Positions 1 to 5,483 of a DNA stretch of 5,928 nt are shown piece by piece (the first letter of the stretch is position 1; every line of letters starts with the position of its first letter). The stretch covers positions 1 to 5,928 of the forward strand of contig CAYMTN010000297.1 in NCBI GenBank assembly GCA_964393335.1, in the 5' to 3' direction. Position numbers and translations under genes: made by a program. Origin of the DNA: CAYMTN01 sp964393335 (GTDB taxonomy: Bacteria; Chloroflexota; Anaerolineae; Aggregatilineales; Aggregatilineaceae). The notes under the pieces are model-generated. The model searched no databases, had not been told where the DNA came from, and was given only the letters and a program-made list of their open reading frames with translations.

Positions 1-102
1 CTCGCCCTGCGCGCACAACGCGTCGATCACCATGCGGCGCTGGATCGTCAGGCGTTCGCCGCGTTCGCGCAGTTTTTCGATGATGTCTTGTGTTGTTGTC
101 AT
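1..102 (-). CDS. Fur-family metal/peroxide-responsive repressor, N-terminal fragment
   Basis: The first 34 codons read on the minus strand from an ATG at 102-100; the rest lies beyond the left edge. The peptide has the Fur N-terminal pattern: a charged helix (KLRERGERL), then T-x-Q-R-R-M-V-I-D-A-L, matching the RLTPQR-x-x-V-L-x-x-L signature that opens the winged-helix DNA-binding domain. Fur-family proteins (Fur, Zur, PerR, Mur, Nur) are cytosolic dimeric repressors using metal or peroxide as effector. The metal-binding C-terminal half is missing, so the subgroup cannot be told. An AAGGTG ribosome-binding-like sequence ends 6 nt before the ATG, and a good promoter lies just upstream, supporting this start. 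The gene is divergent from the gene at 279. Confidence 0.82.
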   Translation of the reverse strand, partial: MTTTQDIIEKLRERGERLTIQRRMVIDALCAQGE

Positions 103-135
103 GGTGGCACCTTGTCCGGCGGTCGTTACGAGTCC

Positions 136-163
136 ATTGTAATCCCTGGGGCGAGAACTGCAA
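136..163 (-). promoter_or_regulatory. Candidate sigma70-type promoter of the Fur-family gene
   Basis: On the minus strand, a -35 TTGCAG (163-158) and a -10 TACAAT (141-136, five of six consensus bases) are separated by 16 bp. The predicted start near 129 gives a leader of about 27 nt before the ATG at 102. No clear Fur box was seen around it. This is a motif-only call. Confidence 0.5.
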
Positions 164-212
164 CTGCGCCTGGCTGGTACCGTTGTCTAGAGATGCCTTC
201 CGGCCCGCCCTG

Positions 213-245
213 GTGTACACTTATCAGTACACGGTACGCTGTACC
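213..245. promoter_or_regulatory. Pair of GTAC-centred inverted repeats, candidate operator
   Basis: Two perfect inverted repeats lie back to back. GTGTAC (213-218) and GTACAC (227-232) are separated by 8 bp, followed at once by GGTAC (233-237) and GTACC (241-245) separated by 3 bp. A further GGTACC lies at 176-181. The block sits between the divergent Fur-family gene and the gene at 279, about 34 bp before the latter's start, where a dimeric repressor or activator would bind. The first repeat has the size of a classical helix-turn-helix site; as RNA the second would form only a short hairpin. No convincing sigma70 promoter pair for the rightward gene was found, so its promoter may be activator-dependent or atypical. 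Confidence 0.5.
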
Positions 246-262
246 TGAACGGTCCCGCCATT

Positions 263-268
263 GGGGAG
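263..268 (+). promoter_or_regulatory. Ribosome binding site deciding the start of the 279 gene
   Basis: GGGGAG lies 10 nt before the GTG at 279. The alternative in-frame TTG at 261 overlaps this sequence and has no purine-rich site before it (an in-frame stop at 246-248 bars anything earlier). GTG 279 is therefore preferred. Confidence 0.5.
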
Positions 269-278
269 TCTTCGAGAC

Positions 279-1028
279 GTGTTAGATCGAGTGGTCGCCC
301 TGCTGCAATCGTGCTCAACGGACTCGCCGCTGCTGCCGCCCGCGACGTTGTATAATGCGAACTGGCTGCTGCGGCTGGTGATCGATTGGTATGTGACGCA
401 TCCTGTGCCGGGGCACCCGCTGCGCGTCTCGACCGGGGCGCGGTGGTACGCTGGCCCGCGCCTGCCAACGGTGTTCGACAAGCGCCACCAGGGCGATTTG
501 TTGGCGGAAAAGCGCCCGCGTGTAGATGGCGCTGTCGGGCATTTTGACGTAAAAACCAGTGATGGCAAGGATCACCTGTCGCTGCACAAAGACGCGCACC
601 ACTTTGTGACCCTGGTGGCGACCCTGGCCGAGCCACTGCCGCCGGGCATCGAACAGGCGCGCTATTTTGACCGGGCGGCGAGCTGCATCGCCGGGATGGC
701 CGAAGCGCTGCGGCATGCCAACCGCTACCCGCCGGATGTCGCGTACCTGGGGTTTTATGTCGTGGCCCCGCACACGCAGATTTTGCACGGCGTGTTTGCC
801 GAACCCCTCAGCCGCGAATCCTTACGACAAAAAGGTAAACAGCGCGTCGAAGCCTATGGCGCAAAACGCAAGCAGCAATGGTATGACGAATGGCTGGTAC
901 CGGCCATTCAGCACGTCGAATTAGCCGCTTTGAGCTGGGAATCCCTCATCGACACCATCCGGCAGCACGATCCTCCCGCGGCGGCGGCGTTGGAACAGTT
1001 TTACATGCGGTGCCTGGAACTGGCTTAG
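279..1028 (+). CDS. Uncharacterised protein, possibly a degenerate PD-(D/E)XK-like nuclease relative
   Basis: I do not recognise a named gene. The 249-residue product (255 if the TTG at 261 is used; numbering below is from that TTG) has no signal peptide or membrane segment, so it is probably cytosolic. Visible blocks are a hydrophobic N-terminal helix with YNANWLLRLVIDW (31-43), GARWY (59-63), a charged stretch with VDG...GHFDVK (88-98), DAHHFVTLVATL (111-122), a helical segment with FDRAASCIAGMAEAL (136-150), GFYVVAP (164-170), and a Trp-containing C-terminus. From memory this order resembles a family in which a D-G motif is followed by FVVxEAKM and a QAARNVACMAE helix, a PD-(D/E)XK-type nuclease layout. 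If so, the E-A-K triad reads V-A-T here (119-121), suggesting loss of catalysis; alternatively DVK (96-98) could serve. The gap of 30 bp to the next gene suggests an operon with the kinase. Coding is certain, function is not. Confidence 0.7.
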   Translation: MLDRVVALLQSCSTDSPLLPPATLYNANWLLRLVIDWYVTHPVPGHPLRVSTGARWYAGPRLPTVFDKRHQGDLLAEKRPRVDGAVGHFDVKTSDGKDHLSLHKDAHHFVTLVATLAEPLPPGIEQARYFDRAASCIAGMAEALRHANRYPPDVAYLGFYVVAPHTQILHGVFAEPLSRESLRQKGKQRVEAYGAKRKQQWYDEWLVPAIQHVELAALSWESLIDTIRQHDPPAAAALEQFYMRCLELA

Positions 1029-1058
1029 CGGCAGGCACCTTGTCAGATCAGGAGTTGA

Positions 1059-2210
1059 ATGGTGTCAGACCAGATGATTGATGCGCGGGGTGTGACGATC
1101 TTGATGGTAGACGATGCCCCGGCTAACCTCGGACTGTTGAACGATATGCTCGTCTCGCGCGGGTACACCGTCCGCGAAGCGACCAGCGGCGCGCAGGCGC
1201 TGAACATGATCGCCGGCGATCCCCCCGATATCGTGCTGCTCGACATATTCATGCCGGATATGGACGGCTACGAGGTGTGTCAGCGGCTGAAAGCAAACCC
1301 CCGAACATCTGACATCCCGGTGATGTTCATCAGTGCGTTGAGCGAGACGGATAATGTCGTGCATGCATTTGACGTCGGCGGCGCGGATTACATCACCAAG
1401 CCGTTTAAGCTTCAGGAAGTGCTGGCACGCGTGGCGAACCAGTTGATGCTGGTCCGCCAGCGCCGCGAGATTGAAGCCCTGCGCGAGCAGGACCGCCAGC
1501 ATTTCGAGCTGTTGGATAACATGAAAAACGAGTTTCTTCGCATGGCGACGCACGATCTCCGCAATCCGCTGAACGTGATCCTGGGCTACACCAGCCTGCT
1601 GGACCGGATCGAGGCCAGTGGCCGGGATCAGGCGCTGCTGCAAGAGGTACGCCAGAACATTCAGGTCAATGTCGAAAAGATGCGGGCGCTCGTGACGGAT
1701 ATTCTCGACTTGGCGCGGATGGAAACCGGCGGGGAGCTGGCGCTGGCCCCGGTGTCGCTCGTGCAGTTTCTAGAGCACAGCCTGGCCGGGTTTTATCATA
1801 TCGCGGAAGACAAAAGCATCGAACTCGTCTGGCAGCCGCCGGAATACGACGTGCAGGTGGTGATCGATGACAGCCGTTTTGTGCGCGTGATCGACAATCT
1901 GGTGTCCAACGCGCTCAAGTACACGCCGAAGGGCGGGCGCATCCTGGTATCGGCGGTGCCGGATACCGGCTGCGTGACGATCTACGTGGCGGATACCGGC
2001 CTGGGCGTGCCGGAAGCCGATCTGCCGCACCTGTTCGACGCCTTTTATCGCGTCGATGACGAGGCGCACGGGCGCATCGAGGGATCGGGTTTGGGGCTGT
2101 CGATTGTCAAAACGATCGTGGAACAGCATGGCGGCACCATCCGGGTTGAAAGCCGGTTGGGGCAGGGCAGCGAGTTCAGCGTGACACTGCCACTCCCGCC
2201 GTACAGCTAG
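1059..2210 (+). CDS. Soluble response regulator-histidine kinase (REC-HisKA-HATPase_c)
   Basis: A 383-residue cytosolic two-component protein with an N-terminal receiver and a C-terminal transmitter. Receiver (about 12-130): acidic pair D18-D19, phosphoacceptor D62 in LLDIFMPDMDG, S92 and K114 in KPF, a complete active site. A charged helical linker (132-157) leads to the HisKA domain with H165 in HDLRNPL. The HATPase domain has the N box NLVSNALKY (280-288), G1 DTGLG (312-316), F box FDAFYR (326-331) and G2 GSGLGLSI (342-349). Every catalytic motif is intact, so both phosphorylation of the receiver and autophosphorylation on His should be possible. There is no PAS, GAF or membrane sensor, so the receiver is probably the input, controlled by another kinase. 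GGAG at 1051-1054 precedes the ATG by only 4 nt; GTG 1062 would have better spacing. It is probably co-transcribed with the gene before it. Partner proteins are not in the window. Confidence 0.93.
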   Translation: MVSDQMIDARGVTILMVDDAPANLGLLNDMLVSRGYTVREATSGAQALNMIAGDPPDIVLLDIFMPDMDGYEVCQRLKANPRTSDIPVMFISALSETDNVVHAFDVGGADYITKPFKLQEVLARVANQLMLVRQRREIEALREQDRQHFELLDNMKNEFLRMATHDLRNPLNVILGYTSLLDRIEASGRDQALLQEVRQNIQVNVEKMRALVTDILDLARMETGGELALAPVSLVQFLEHSLAGFYHIAEDKSIELVWQPPEYDVQVVIDDSRFVRVIDNLVSNALKYTPKGGRILVSAVPDTGCVTIYVADTGLGVPEADLPHLFDAFYRVDDEAHGRIEGSGLGLSIVKTIVEQHGGTIRVESRLGQGSEFSVTLPLPPYS

Positions 2211-2223
2211 GGAATATGCGAAG

Positions 2224-2247
2224 GTTGTCATTCAGTTACGTGACAAC
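2224..2247 (+). terminator. Weak hairpin after the kinase stop codon
   Basis: GTTGTCA (2224-2230) and TGACAAC (2241-2247) form a perfect 7 bp stem with a 10 nt loop, starting 13 bp after the stop codon. No T tract follows, so it is not a standard intrinsic terminator. It could stabilise the 3' end, assist Rho-dependent ending, or be a protein site. Confidence 0.35.
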
Positions 2248-2266
2248 TCAGCCAGTCTGCGATCTA

Positions 2267-2378
2267 GCCTCACCCCCGCCTCGGCGCGTGCGCGCCTCGA
2301 CTCCCCCTCTCCACGCCGCGTGGAGAGGGGGAAAGGCCGAACGTCCGACCTCGTCGGCGTGAGGCCAGGGGGTGAGGC
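2267..2378. repeat. Cloverleaf-like palindromic intergenic element, REP/MITE-like
   Basis: An 11 bp perfect terminal inverted repeat, GCCTCACCCCC (2267-2277) and GGGGGTGAGGC (2368-2378), encloses three further hairpins. These are GGCGCG/CGCGCC (2283-2288 with 2291-2296), a 15-base arm pair with a 1 nt centre (2302-2316 with 2318-2332, containing CCCCCTCTCC and its complement), and GCCGA/TCGGC (2336-2340 with 2354-2358). As RNA or single-stranded DNA it would fold like a cloverleaf. The motifs resemble dispersed intergenic palindromes that I recall from Chloroflexota and some other phyla. It has no coding capacity, so any mobility would need a transposase from elsewhere. It may also help end kinase-operon transcription. 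Confidence 0.7.
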
Positions 2379-2430
2379 TCACCGCCCCAAAATCCGCTGA
2401 CACGTTTTGCTCGCACTCTCCAGCTAACGG

Positions 2431-2459
2431 TTGACAAGCGCCGCCGGATTCGCTAATAT
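2431..2459 (+). promoter_or_regulatory. Sigma70-type promoter of the SRP RNA gene
   Basis: A perfect -35 TTGACA (2431-2436), a 17 bp spacer and a -10 TAATAT (2454-2459). The predicted start is near 2466, about 30 nt before the 5' strand of the SRP RNA closing stem, so the primary transcript would carry a short leader that is trimmed. Confidence 0.72.
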
Positions 2460-2495
2460 GCTGGCCATAGATTCAACGACCATCCACCGGGCGGT

Positions 2496-2633
2496 GGATT
2501 GTTGGCAGGTTGCTCGGACTGGGTCCTGCGCGGCAGGGCGTCCGAACCGTGTCAGGGCCGGAAGGCAGCAGCACTAAGGGCTATACCCTGGGTGCCGTAG
2601 GAGCGCCTGGCCCGAGCAGCGTGCCTACAATCC
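2496..2633 (+). ncRNA. ffs: Signal recognition particle RNA (4.5S class)
   Basis: This is the RNA scaffold of the signal recognition particle, which binds Ffh and targets membrane and secreted proteins to FtsY. The diagnostic domain IV is present: GUCAG at 2551-2555, a GGAA tetraloop at 2560-2563, and the opposing AGCAG at 2567-2571, forming the symmetric loop that Ffh recognises. The rest folds into one long hairpin: GGATTGTTGGCA (2496-2507) pairs with TGCCTACAATCC (2622-2633) with one mismatch, and TTGCTCGG (2510-2517) pairs with CCGAGCAG (2612-2619). At about 138 nt it is slightly longer than E. coli 4.5S RNA (114 nt), with no sign of the Alu domain found in the roughly 270 nt Bacillus form. 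The exact mature ends are inferred from pairing; a covariance model might trim 5-10 nt at each end. Confidence 0.93.
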
Positions 2634-2647
2634 GCGCCCCGTTTTTT
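2622..2647 (+). terminator. T6 tract after the SRP RNA hairpin, intrinsic terminator
   Basis: The 3' strand of the SRP RNA closing stem (2622-2633) is followed by GCGCCCCG and six T residues (2642-2647). The long ffs hairpin plus the U tract can act as an intrinsic terminator, although the T tract lies 8 nt beyond the helix. It ends only 13 bp before the next start codon, so any readthrough would feed the next gene. Confidence 0.5.
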
Positions 2648-2660
2648 AGTTGGACTGACG

Positions 2661-3752
2661 ATGCCTGAGACGACTCCTGATACGCGCCCATCCCGGCTTC
2701 TGCGCCGCCCGCCGCCCGCCCGGTGGCGGGCACGCGCTGCCGGGGCGCTGGTCACCCTGCTGGTGATCGGCGGCGTGCTGCTGGCGGTGTATAACACGAC
2801 CAGGCTCACCGTGACGGTGACCGTCGATGCGGAGTCGCATCGCGTGCGGACTCATGCCGGGACGGTGGGCGATGTGCTGGACGACCTGGGCGTGTGGCTC
2901 GACCCGGAAGACGTGGTGCAGCCCGGCCCGGATACGCCGCTCGATGGCGGCATGGTGATCACGGTTCGCCGCGCCACCGCCATTGCCCTTCAGGTGGACG
3001 GCGTCACGCGGCAGGTGCGGACCCAACCCGCATCTCCGCGCGAATTGCTGGCCCAGCAGGGTGTGTCCGTTGGCCCGTATGACGTGGTCGAGGTCAACGG
3101 GCAGGCCGTACCGGCGGCACGGCTGGCCGACTCCGCATGGCAGACGCCGATCAACACCCTGCGCGTGATCCGCAGCGTGCCGCTGACCGTCGTCGATGCG
3201 GGCCAGGCGCGGACGATTCACACGACGGCGGTTGACGTGGGGCGCGCGCTGGATGCTGTCGGGCTGACTCTCTACCTCGCGGACCGCATCACGCCGGACC
3301 TCGATACGCCGGTTTCCGCCGGAATGACCGTGATCATTGAGCGCTCGGTGCCGCTGACGGTGCTGGTCGACGGCCAGCAGCTCGTTACCCGCGCGTTGGG
3401 GCCGACGGTTGGGGATGCGCTGGCCGCGATCGGGATCGCGCCGGTCGGGTTGGATTACACGCAGCCCGCGCTGGAAACGCCGCTCGAAGCCGGGCTGGTG
3501 ATCCGTGTCGTGCGCGTGACCGAGAACGTGATCACCAAAGATGAACTGATCCCCTTCACGACCATCTACCGGCCTGATTCACACCTGGCGACCGACGAGA
3601 AGCGCGTGATCCAGGAAGGGGCCGACGGGCTGCGCCGCCACGAGATTCGCGTGCGCTACGAAGACGGGCAGGAGATCAACCGCACCGAACAGGCATGGGT
3701 CGAGCAGTCCCCGACGCCGCGCCTGGTCGCTTACGGCAAGCCTGTGCCGTGA
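2661..3752 (+). CDS. Membrane-anchored DUF348-repeat/G5 domain protein (YabE/RpfB-like, no catalytic domain)
   Basis: 363 residues. A basic, proline-rich cytosolic N-terminus (1-25) precedes one hydrophobic segment (about 26-44, ALVTLLVIGGVLLAVY), a signal anchor placing the rest outside the membrane. Four consecutive DUF348 (ubiquitin-like beta-grasp) units follow at about 50-103, 106-171, 173-228 and 230-285. Each has the pattern V-D-G-x-x-x-x-x-x-T, TVGD-x-L, and a closing P-L/V-x-x-G-M/L-x-I-x-V/E-R; the second is longer and more divergent. A G5 domain fills 285-360. YabE and RpfB, the known relatives, have three DUF348 units, G5, and then a 3D or lysozyme-like peptidoglycan hydrolase domain; here the chain stops after G5. 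A cell-wall-binding or adhesive role is inferred. rsmA follows after 14 bp, the conserved yabE/rpfB neighbourhood. The ribosome site is poor (GGA at 2652-2654), and no clear promoter lies between ffs and the ATG. Confidence 0.9.
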   Translation: MPETTPDTRPSRLLRRPPPARWRARAAGALVTLLVIGGVLLAVYNTTRLTVTVTVDAESHRVRTHAGTVGDVLDDLGVWLDPEDVVQPGPDTPLDGGMVITVRRATAIALQVDGVTRQVRTQPASPRELLAQQGVSVGPYDVVEVNGQAVPAARLADSAWQTPINTLRVIRSVPLTVVDAGQARTIHTTAVDVGRALDAVGLTLYLADRITPDLDTPVSAGMTVIIERSVPLTVLVDGQQLVTRALGPTVGDALAAIGIAPVGLDYTQPALETPLEAGLVIRVVRVTENVITKDELIPFTTIYRPDSHLATDEKRVIQEGADGLRRHEIRVRYEDGQEINRTEQAWVEQSPTPRLVAYGKPVP

Positions 3753-3766
3753 GAGGGACGATCCCA

Positions 3767-4591
3767 ATGAATGACCGCCGGTTGTTGGAACAACATGCCA
3801 TTTCCCCCAAAAAGAGCCTCGGCCAGAACTTTCTACACGATCCGAACACGCTCGAAAAAATCGTCGAACTGGCGGCGATCACGCCCGGCTCGACCGTGCT
3901 GGAGATCGGTCCCGGCACCGGCAACCTGACGCGGATTCTGGCGCGCGAGGCGCGGCGCGTGATCGCGGTGGAAGTCGATGACCGGCTGGTACCGCTGCTG
4001 CGCGGGACGTTTGCCGGGCAGCCGCACGTCGAGGTGATTCACGGCGATATTCTGACAATCGATCTCGCAGCATACGTCGGGGACGCGCCGTATACGGTCG
4101 TCGCCAACCTGCCGTACTACATCACCAGCGCCATTTTGCGCCGCCTGCTCGAAAGCGGCCCCAGGCCACAGCGGCTGGTGATCACCGTGCAGCGCGAAGT
4201 AGCCGAGCGCCTGGTCGCGGAGCCGGGCGATATGAGCTTGCTGTCGGTCAGCGTGCAGTTTTACGGGCAGCCGCACATCGCCATGCACCTCAACCCGGCG
4301 GCGTTCTGGCCGCGTCCCGACGTGGAGTCAGCGGTCGTGTGCATCGACGTGTATGCCGCGCCGCCGGTCGATGTGCCGGACAGCGCGCTGTTTTTCCGCG
4401 TGGTGCGGGCCGGGTTCGGGCAAAAACGCAAACAGCTTCGTAACGCGCTCAGCGCCGGGCTGCACGTCGAAAAGACGCAGGCCGACGACGTGCTGCGGGC
4501 GGGCGGAGTCGATCCACAGCGCCGCGCGGAAACACTCGGCCTGGCCGAATGGGCAGCCGTCACGCGCGCCGTAGCGGCGACTCTGCCTTAA
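3767..4591 (+). CDS. rsmA: 16S rRNA (adenine1518-N6/adenine1519-N6)-dimethyltransferase
   Basis: RsmA (KsgA) uses S-adenosylmethionine to dimethylate two adjacent adenines in the 3'-terminal helix 45 loop of 16S rRNA during late 30S assembly; loss gives kasugamycin resistance. The 274-residue product has the family's usual length. Motifs: SLGQNFLHD (17-25), SAM-binding EIGPGTGNLT (46-55), acidic E69 in VEVD, GDIL (93-96), the catalytic NLPYYI (114-119), a late FWPRPDVESAVV block, and FGQKRKQLRNAL near the C-terminus. The ATG at 3767 is chosen because the homologous region begins just after it and GAGAGGGA (3751-3758) gives a ribosome site about 9 nt away; an upstream in-frame GTG/ATG-type start at 3695 would overlap the preceding gene by 58 bp. 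It is probably co-transcribed with that gene. Its TAA overlaps the stop codon of the convergent lipoprotein gene. Confidence 0.97.
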   Translation: MNDRRLLEQHAISPKKSLGQNFLHDPNTLEKIVELAAITPGSTVLEIGPGTGNLTRILAREARRVIAVEVDDRLVPLLRGTFAGQPHVEVIHGDILTIDLAAYVGDAPYTVVANLPYYITSAILRRLLESGPRPQRLVITVQREVAERLVAEPGDMSLLSVSVQFYGQPHIAMHLNPAAFWPRPDVESAVVCIDVYAAPPVDVPDSALFFRVVRAGFGQKRKQLRNALSAGLHVEKTQADDVLRAGGVDPQRRAETLGLAEWAAVTRAVAATLP

Positions 4592-5406
4592 TCCCCGGAG
4601 ATCAGGTGCCCTTCGGCAAACGCATCAAACCCCACTGTGTTTTCCCCTTGCGGGATCACCTTCATCGTCAGCGCCATCGATTCGCCGGGTTCCAGGTAGC
4701 GGGGCGTGTCCAGCAGCATCTGCCGGAAGCCGGTTACCTGCCCGCGATCGTCCAGCAGCGTCATGGTGACCGTGACCTGCCCGACGGCTGCCGTACCTTT
4801 GTTGATGACGGACAGGGTCACCTGGTACTGGTCGATCACGAATGAGCCGGATACTTCGCGCAGGGTCAGTTCGGCGTAGCGTTGATCGATGTTGGGGGCG
4901 ATCTGCGCGGACAGCACGATCGGGTACGCGGCGCTGTACCCCGGTGGCGGCGTTTCAAACAGCACGCGATACGGCCCCTTGCCACCGGCTGGCAGGACCA
5001 CGCGGGCCAGCAGCGTCTCTTGCATCACCAGCGGCGCGCCGTCTCTGGTTACGAGCTGCACGCCGACCGCGACCTGTTCGACCGGCGTATCGAGCGGGTT
5101 GTACACCTGGCCCAGGCAGATCAAACTGCCGACCGGCGTTTCATAACAGGCCGGGCCAGCGATCCGCAAATGCAGCGCAATCGGGGACACGCTGACGTCG
5201 GTCGCATCTGCCGTGATGAGCGGGGTCGCCGTATAGACGGGATGGATGCCGGGCGTCAGGGAAGGGGGCAGCAGCGTATAACCCAGCAAGGGCAGCGTAG
5301 GTTCTCGTGTCGCGGCGGGCGTCCCCTCAGAAGACCAGATCTGTCCGCAGCCAGCAACCAGAACCCCTACCCAGATCCACAACCACCGCCAGCAGTGCCG
5401 TTGCAT
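4588..5406 (-). CDS. Predicted lipoprotein with two FxLYD-like beta-sandwich repeats
   Basis: 272 residues. The N-terminus MQRHCWRW is followed by a Trp-rich hydrophobic stretch and a lipobox LVAGC (16-20), so C20 should be lipidated and the protein anchored on the outer face of the membrane. A low-complexity Thr/Pro/Ala linker (about 27-75) leads to two similar beta-rich modules: about 80-165 (GQVYNPLDTPVEQVAVGVQL...) and 187-268 (VTLSVINKGTAAVGQVTVTMTLLDDRGQ...LEPGESMALTM). Both follow the FxLYD pattern G/S-x-V-x-N-x-(6)-V-x-V-x-V-x-L-x-D-x-x-G. C87 and C97 could form a disulfide. Function is unknown; such domains are usually structural or binding modules. The ATG is the first possible start, since an in-frame TGA lies 18 bp upstream, but no Shine-Dalgarno sequence precedes it: the upstream bases are CTCCTCCC. 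Transcription is from its own promoter near 5458-5486, and it converges with rsmA. Confidence 0.85.
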   Translation of the reverse strand: MQRHCWRWLWIWVGVLVAGCGQIWSSEGTPAATREPTLPLLGYTLLPPSLTPGIHPVYTATPLITADATDVSVSPIALHLRIAGPACYETPVGSLICLGQVYNPLDTPVEQVAVGVQLVTRDGAPLVMQETLLARVVLPAGGKGPYRVLFETPPPGYSAAYPIVLSAQIAPNIDQRYAELTLREVSGSFVIDQYQVTLSVINKGTAAVGQVTVTMTLLDDRGQVTGFRQMLLDTPRYLEPGESMALTMKVIPQGENTVGFDAFAEGHLISGD

Positions 5407-5453
5407 GGGAGGAGCAAATATCCCTCATTATCCAAAAAGACCGGCGCAATATC

Positions 5454-5483
5454 CCACATTATAGCGGATGTGGAGGATGTGGA
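5454..5483. repeat. Tandem 9-bp repeat with opposing half-site in the lipoprotein promoter
   Basis: GGATGTGGA occurs twice head to tail (5466-5474 and 5475-5483), exactly filling the spacer and -35 area of the lipoprotein promoter. CCACAT at 5454-5459 is the inverted partner of ATGTGG at 5468-5473 and overlaps the -10 box. The arrangement looks like a binding site for a multimeric regulator. No known regulator was recognised from the motif. Confidence 0.5.

Noticed and set aside
88..285. Small plus-strand frame across the left intergenic region
   Set aside because: It begins inside the Fur-family gene on the opposite strand and spans the operator-like repeats, without a ribosome site or motif.
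187..636. 149-codon minus-strand frame at the left
   Set aside because: Overlaps the plus-strand gene, has no ribosome site or known motif, and its composition looks like antisense translation.
1065..1643. Long open frame (192 codons) on the minus strand inside the kinase gene
   Set aside because: It is the antisense of a kinase with all motifs intact, has no family pattern, and open antisense frames are common at this GC content.
2302..2332. Inner hairpin of the palindromic element as an intrinsic terminator
   Set aside because: The stem is strong but followed by GAAAGGCC and not a T tract, and it is part of a larger symmetrical element.
2646..3221. 191-codon minus-strand frame over the DUF348 gene
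   Set aside because: Shadow frame of a well-supported repeat-domain gene; the product is rich in Arg/His/Pro/Ala, typical of antisense GC-rich translation.
3695..3766. Upstream start for rsmA, adding 24 residues
   Set aside because: It would overlap the previous gene by 58 bp. Homology to RsmA begins after the ATG at 3767, which has a better ribosome site.
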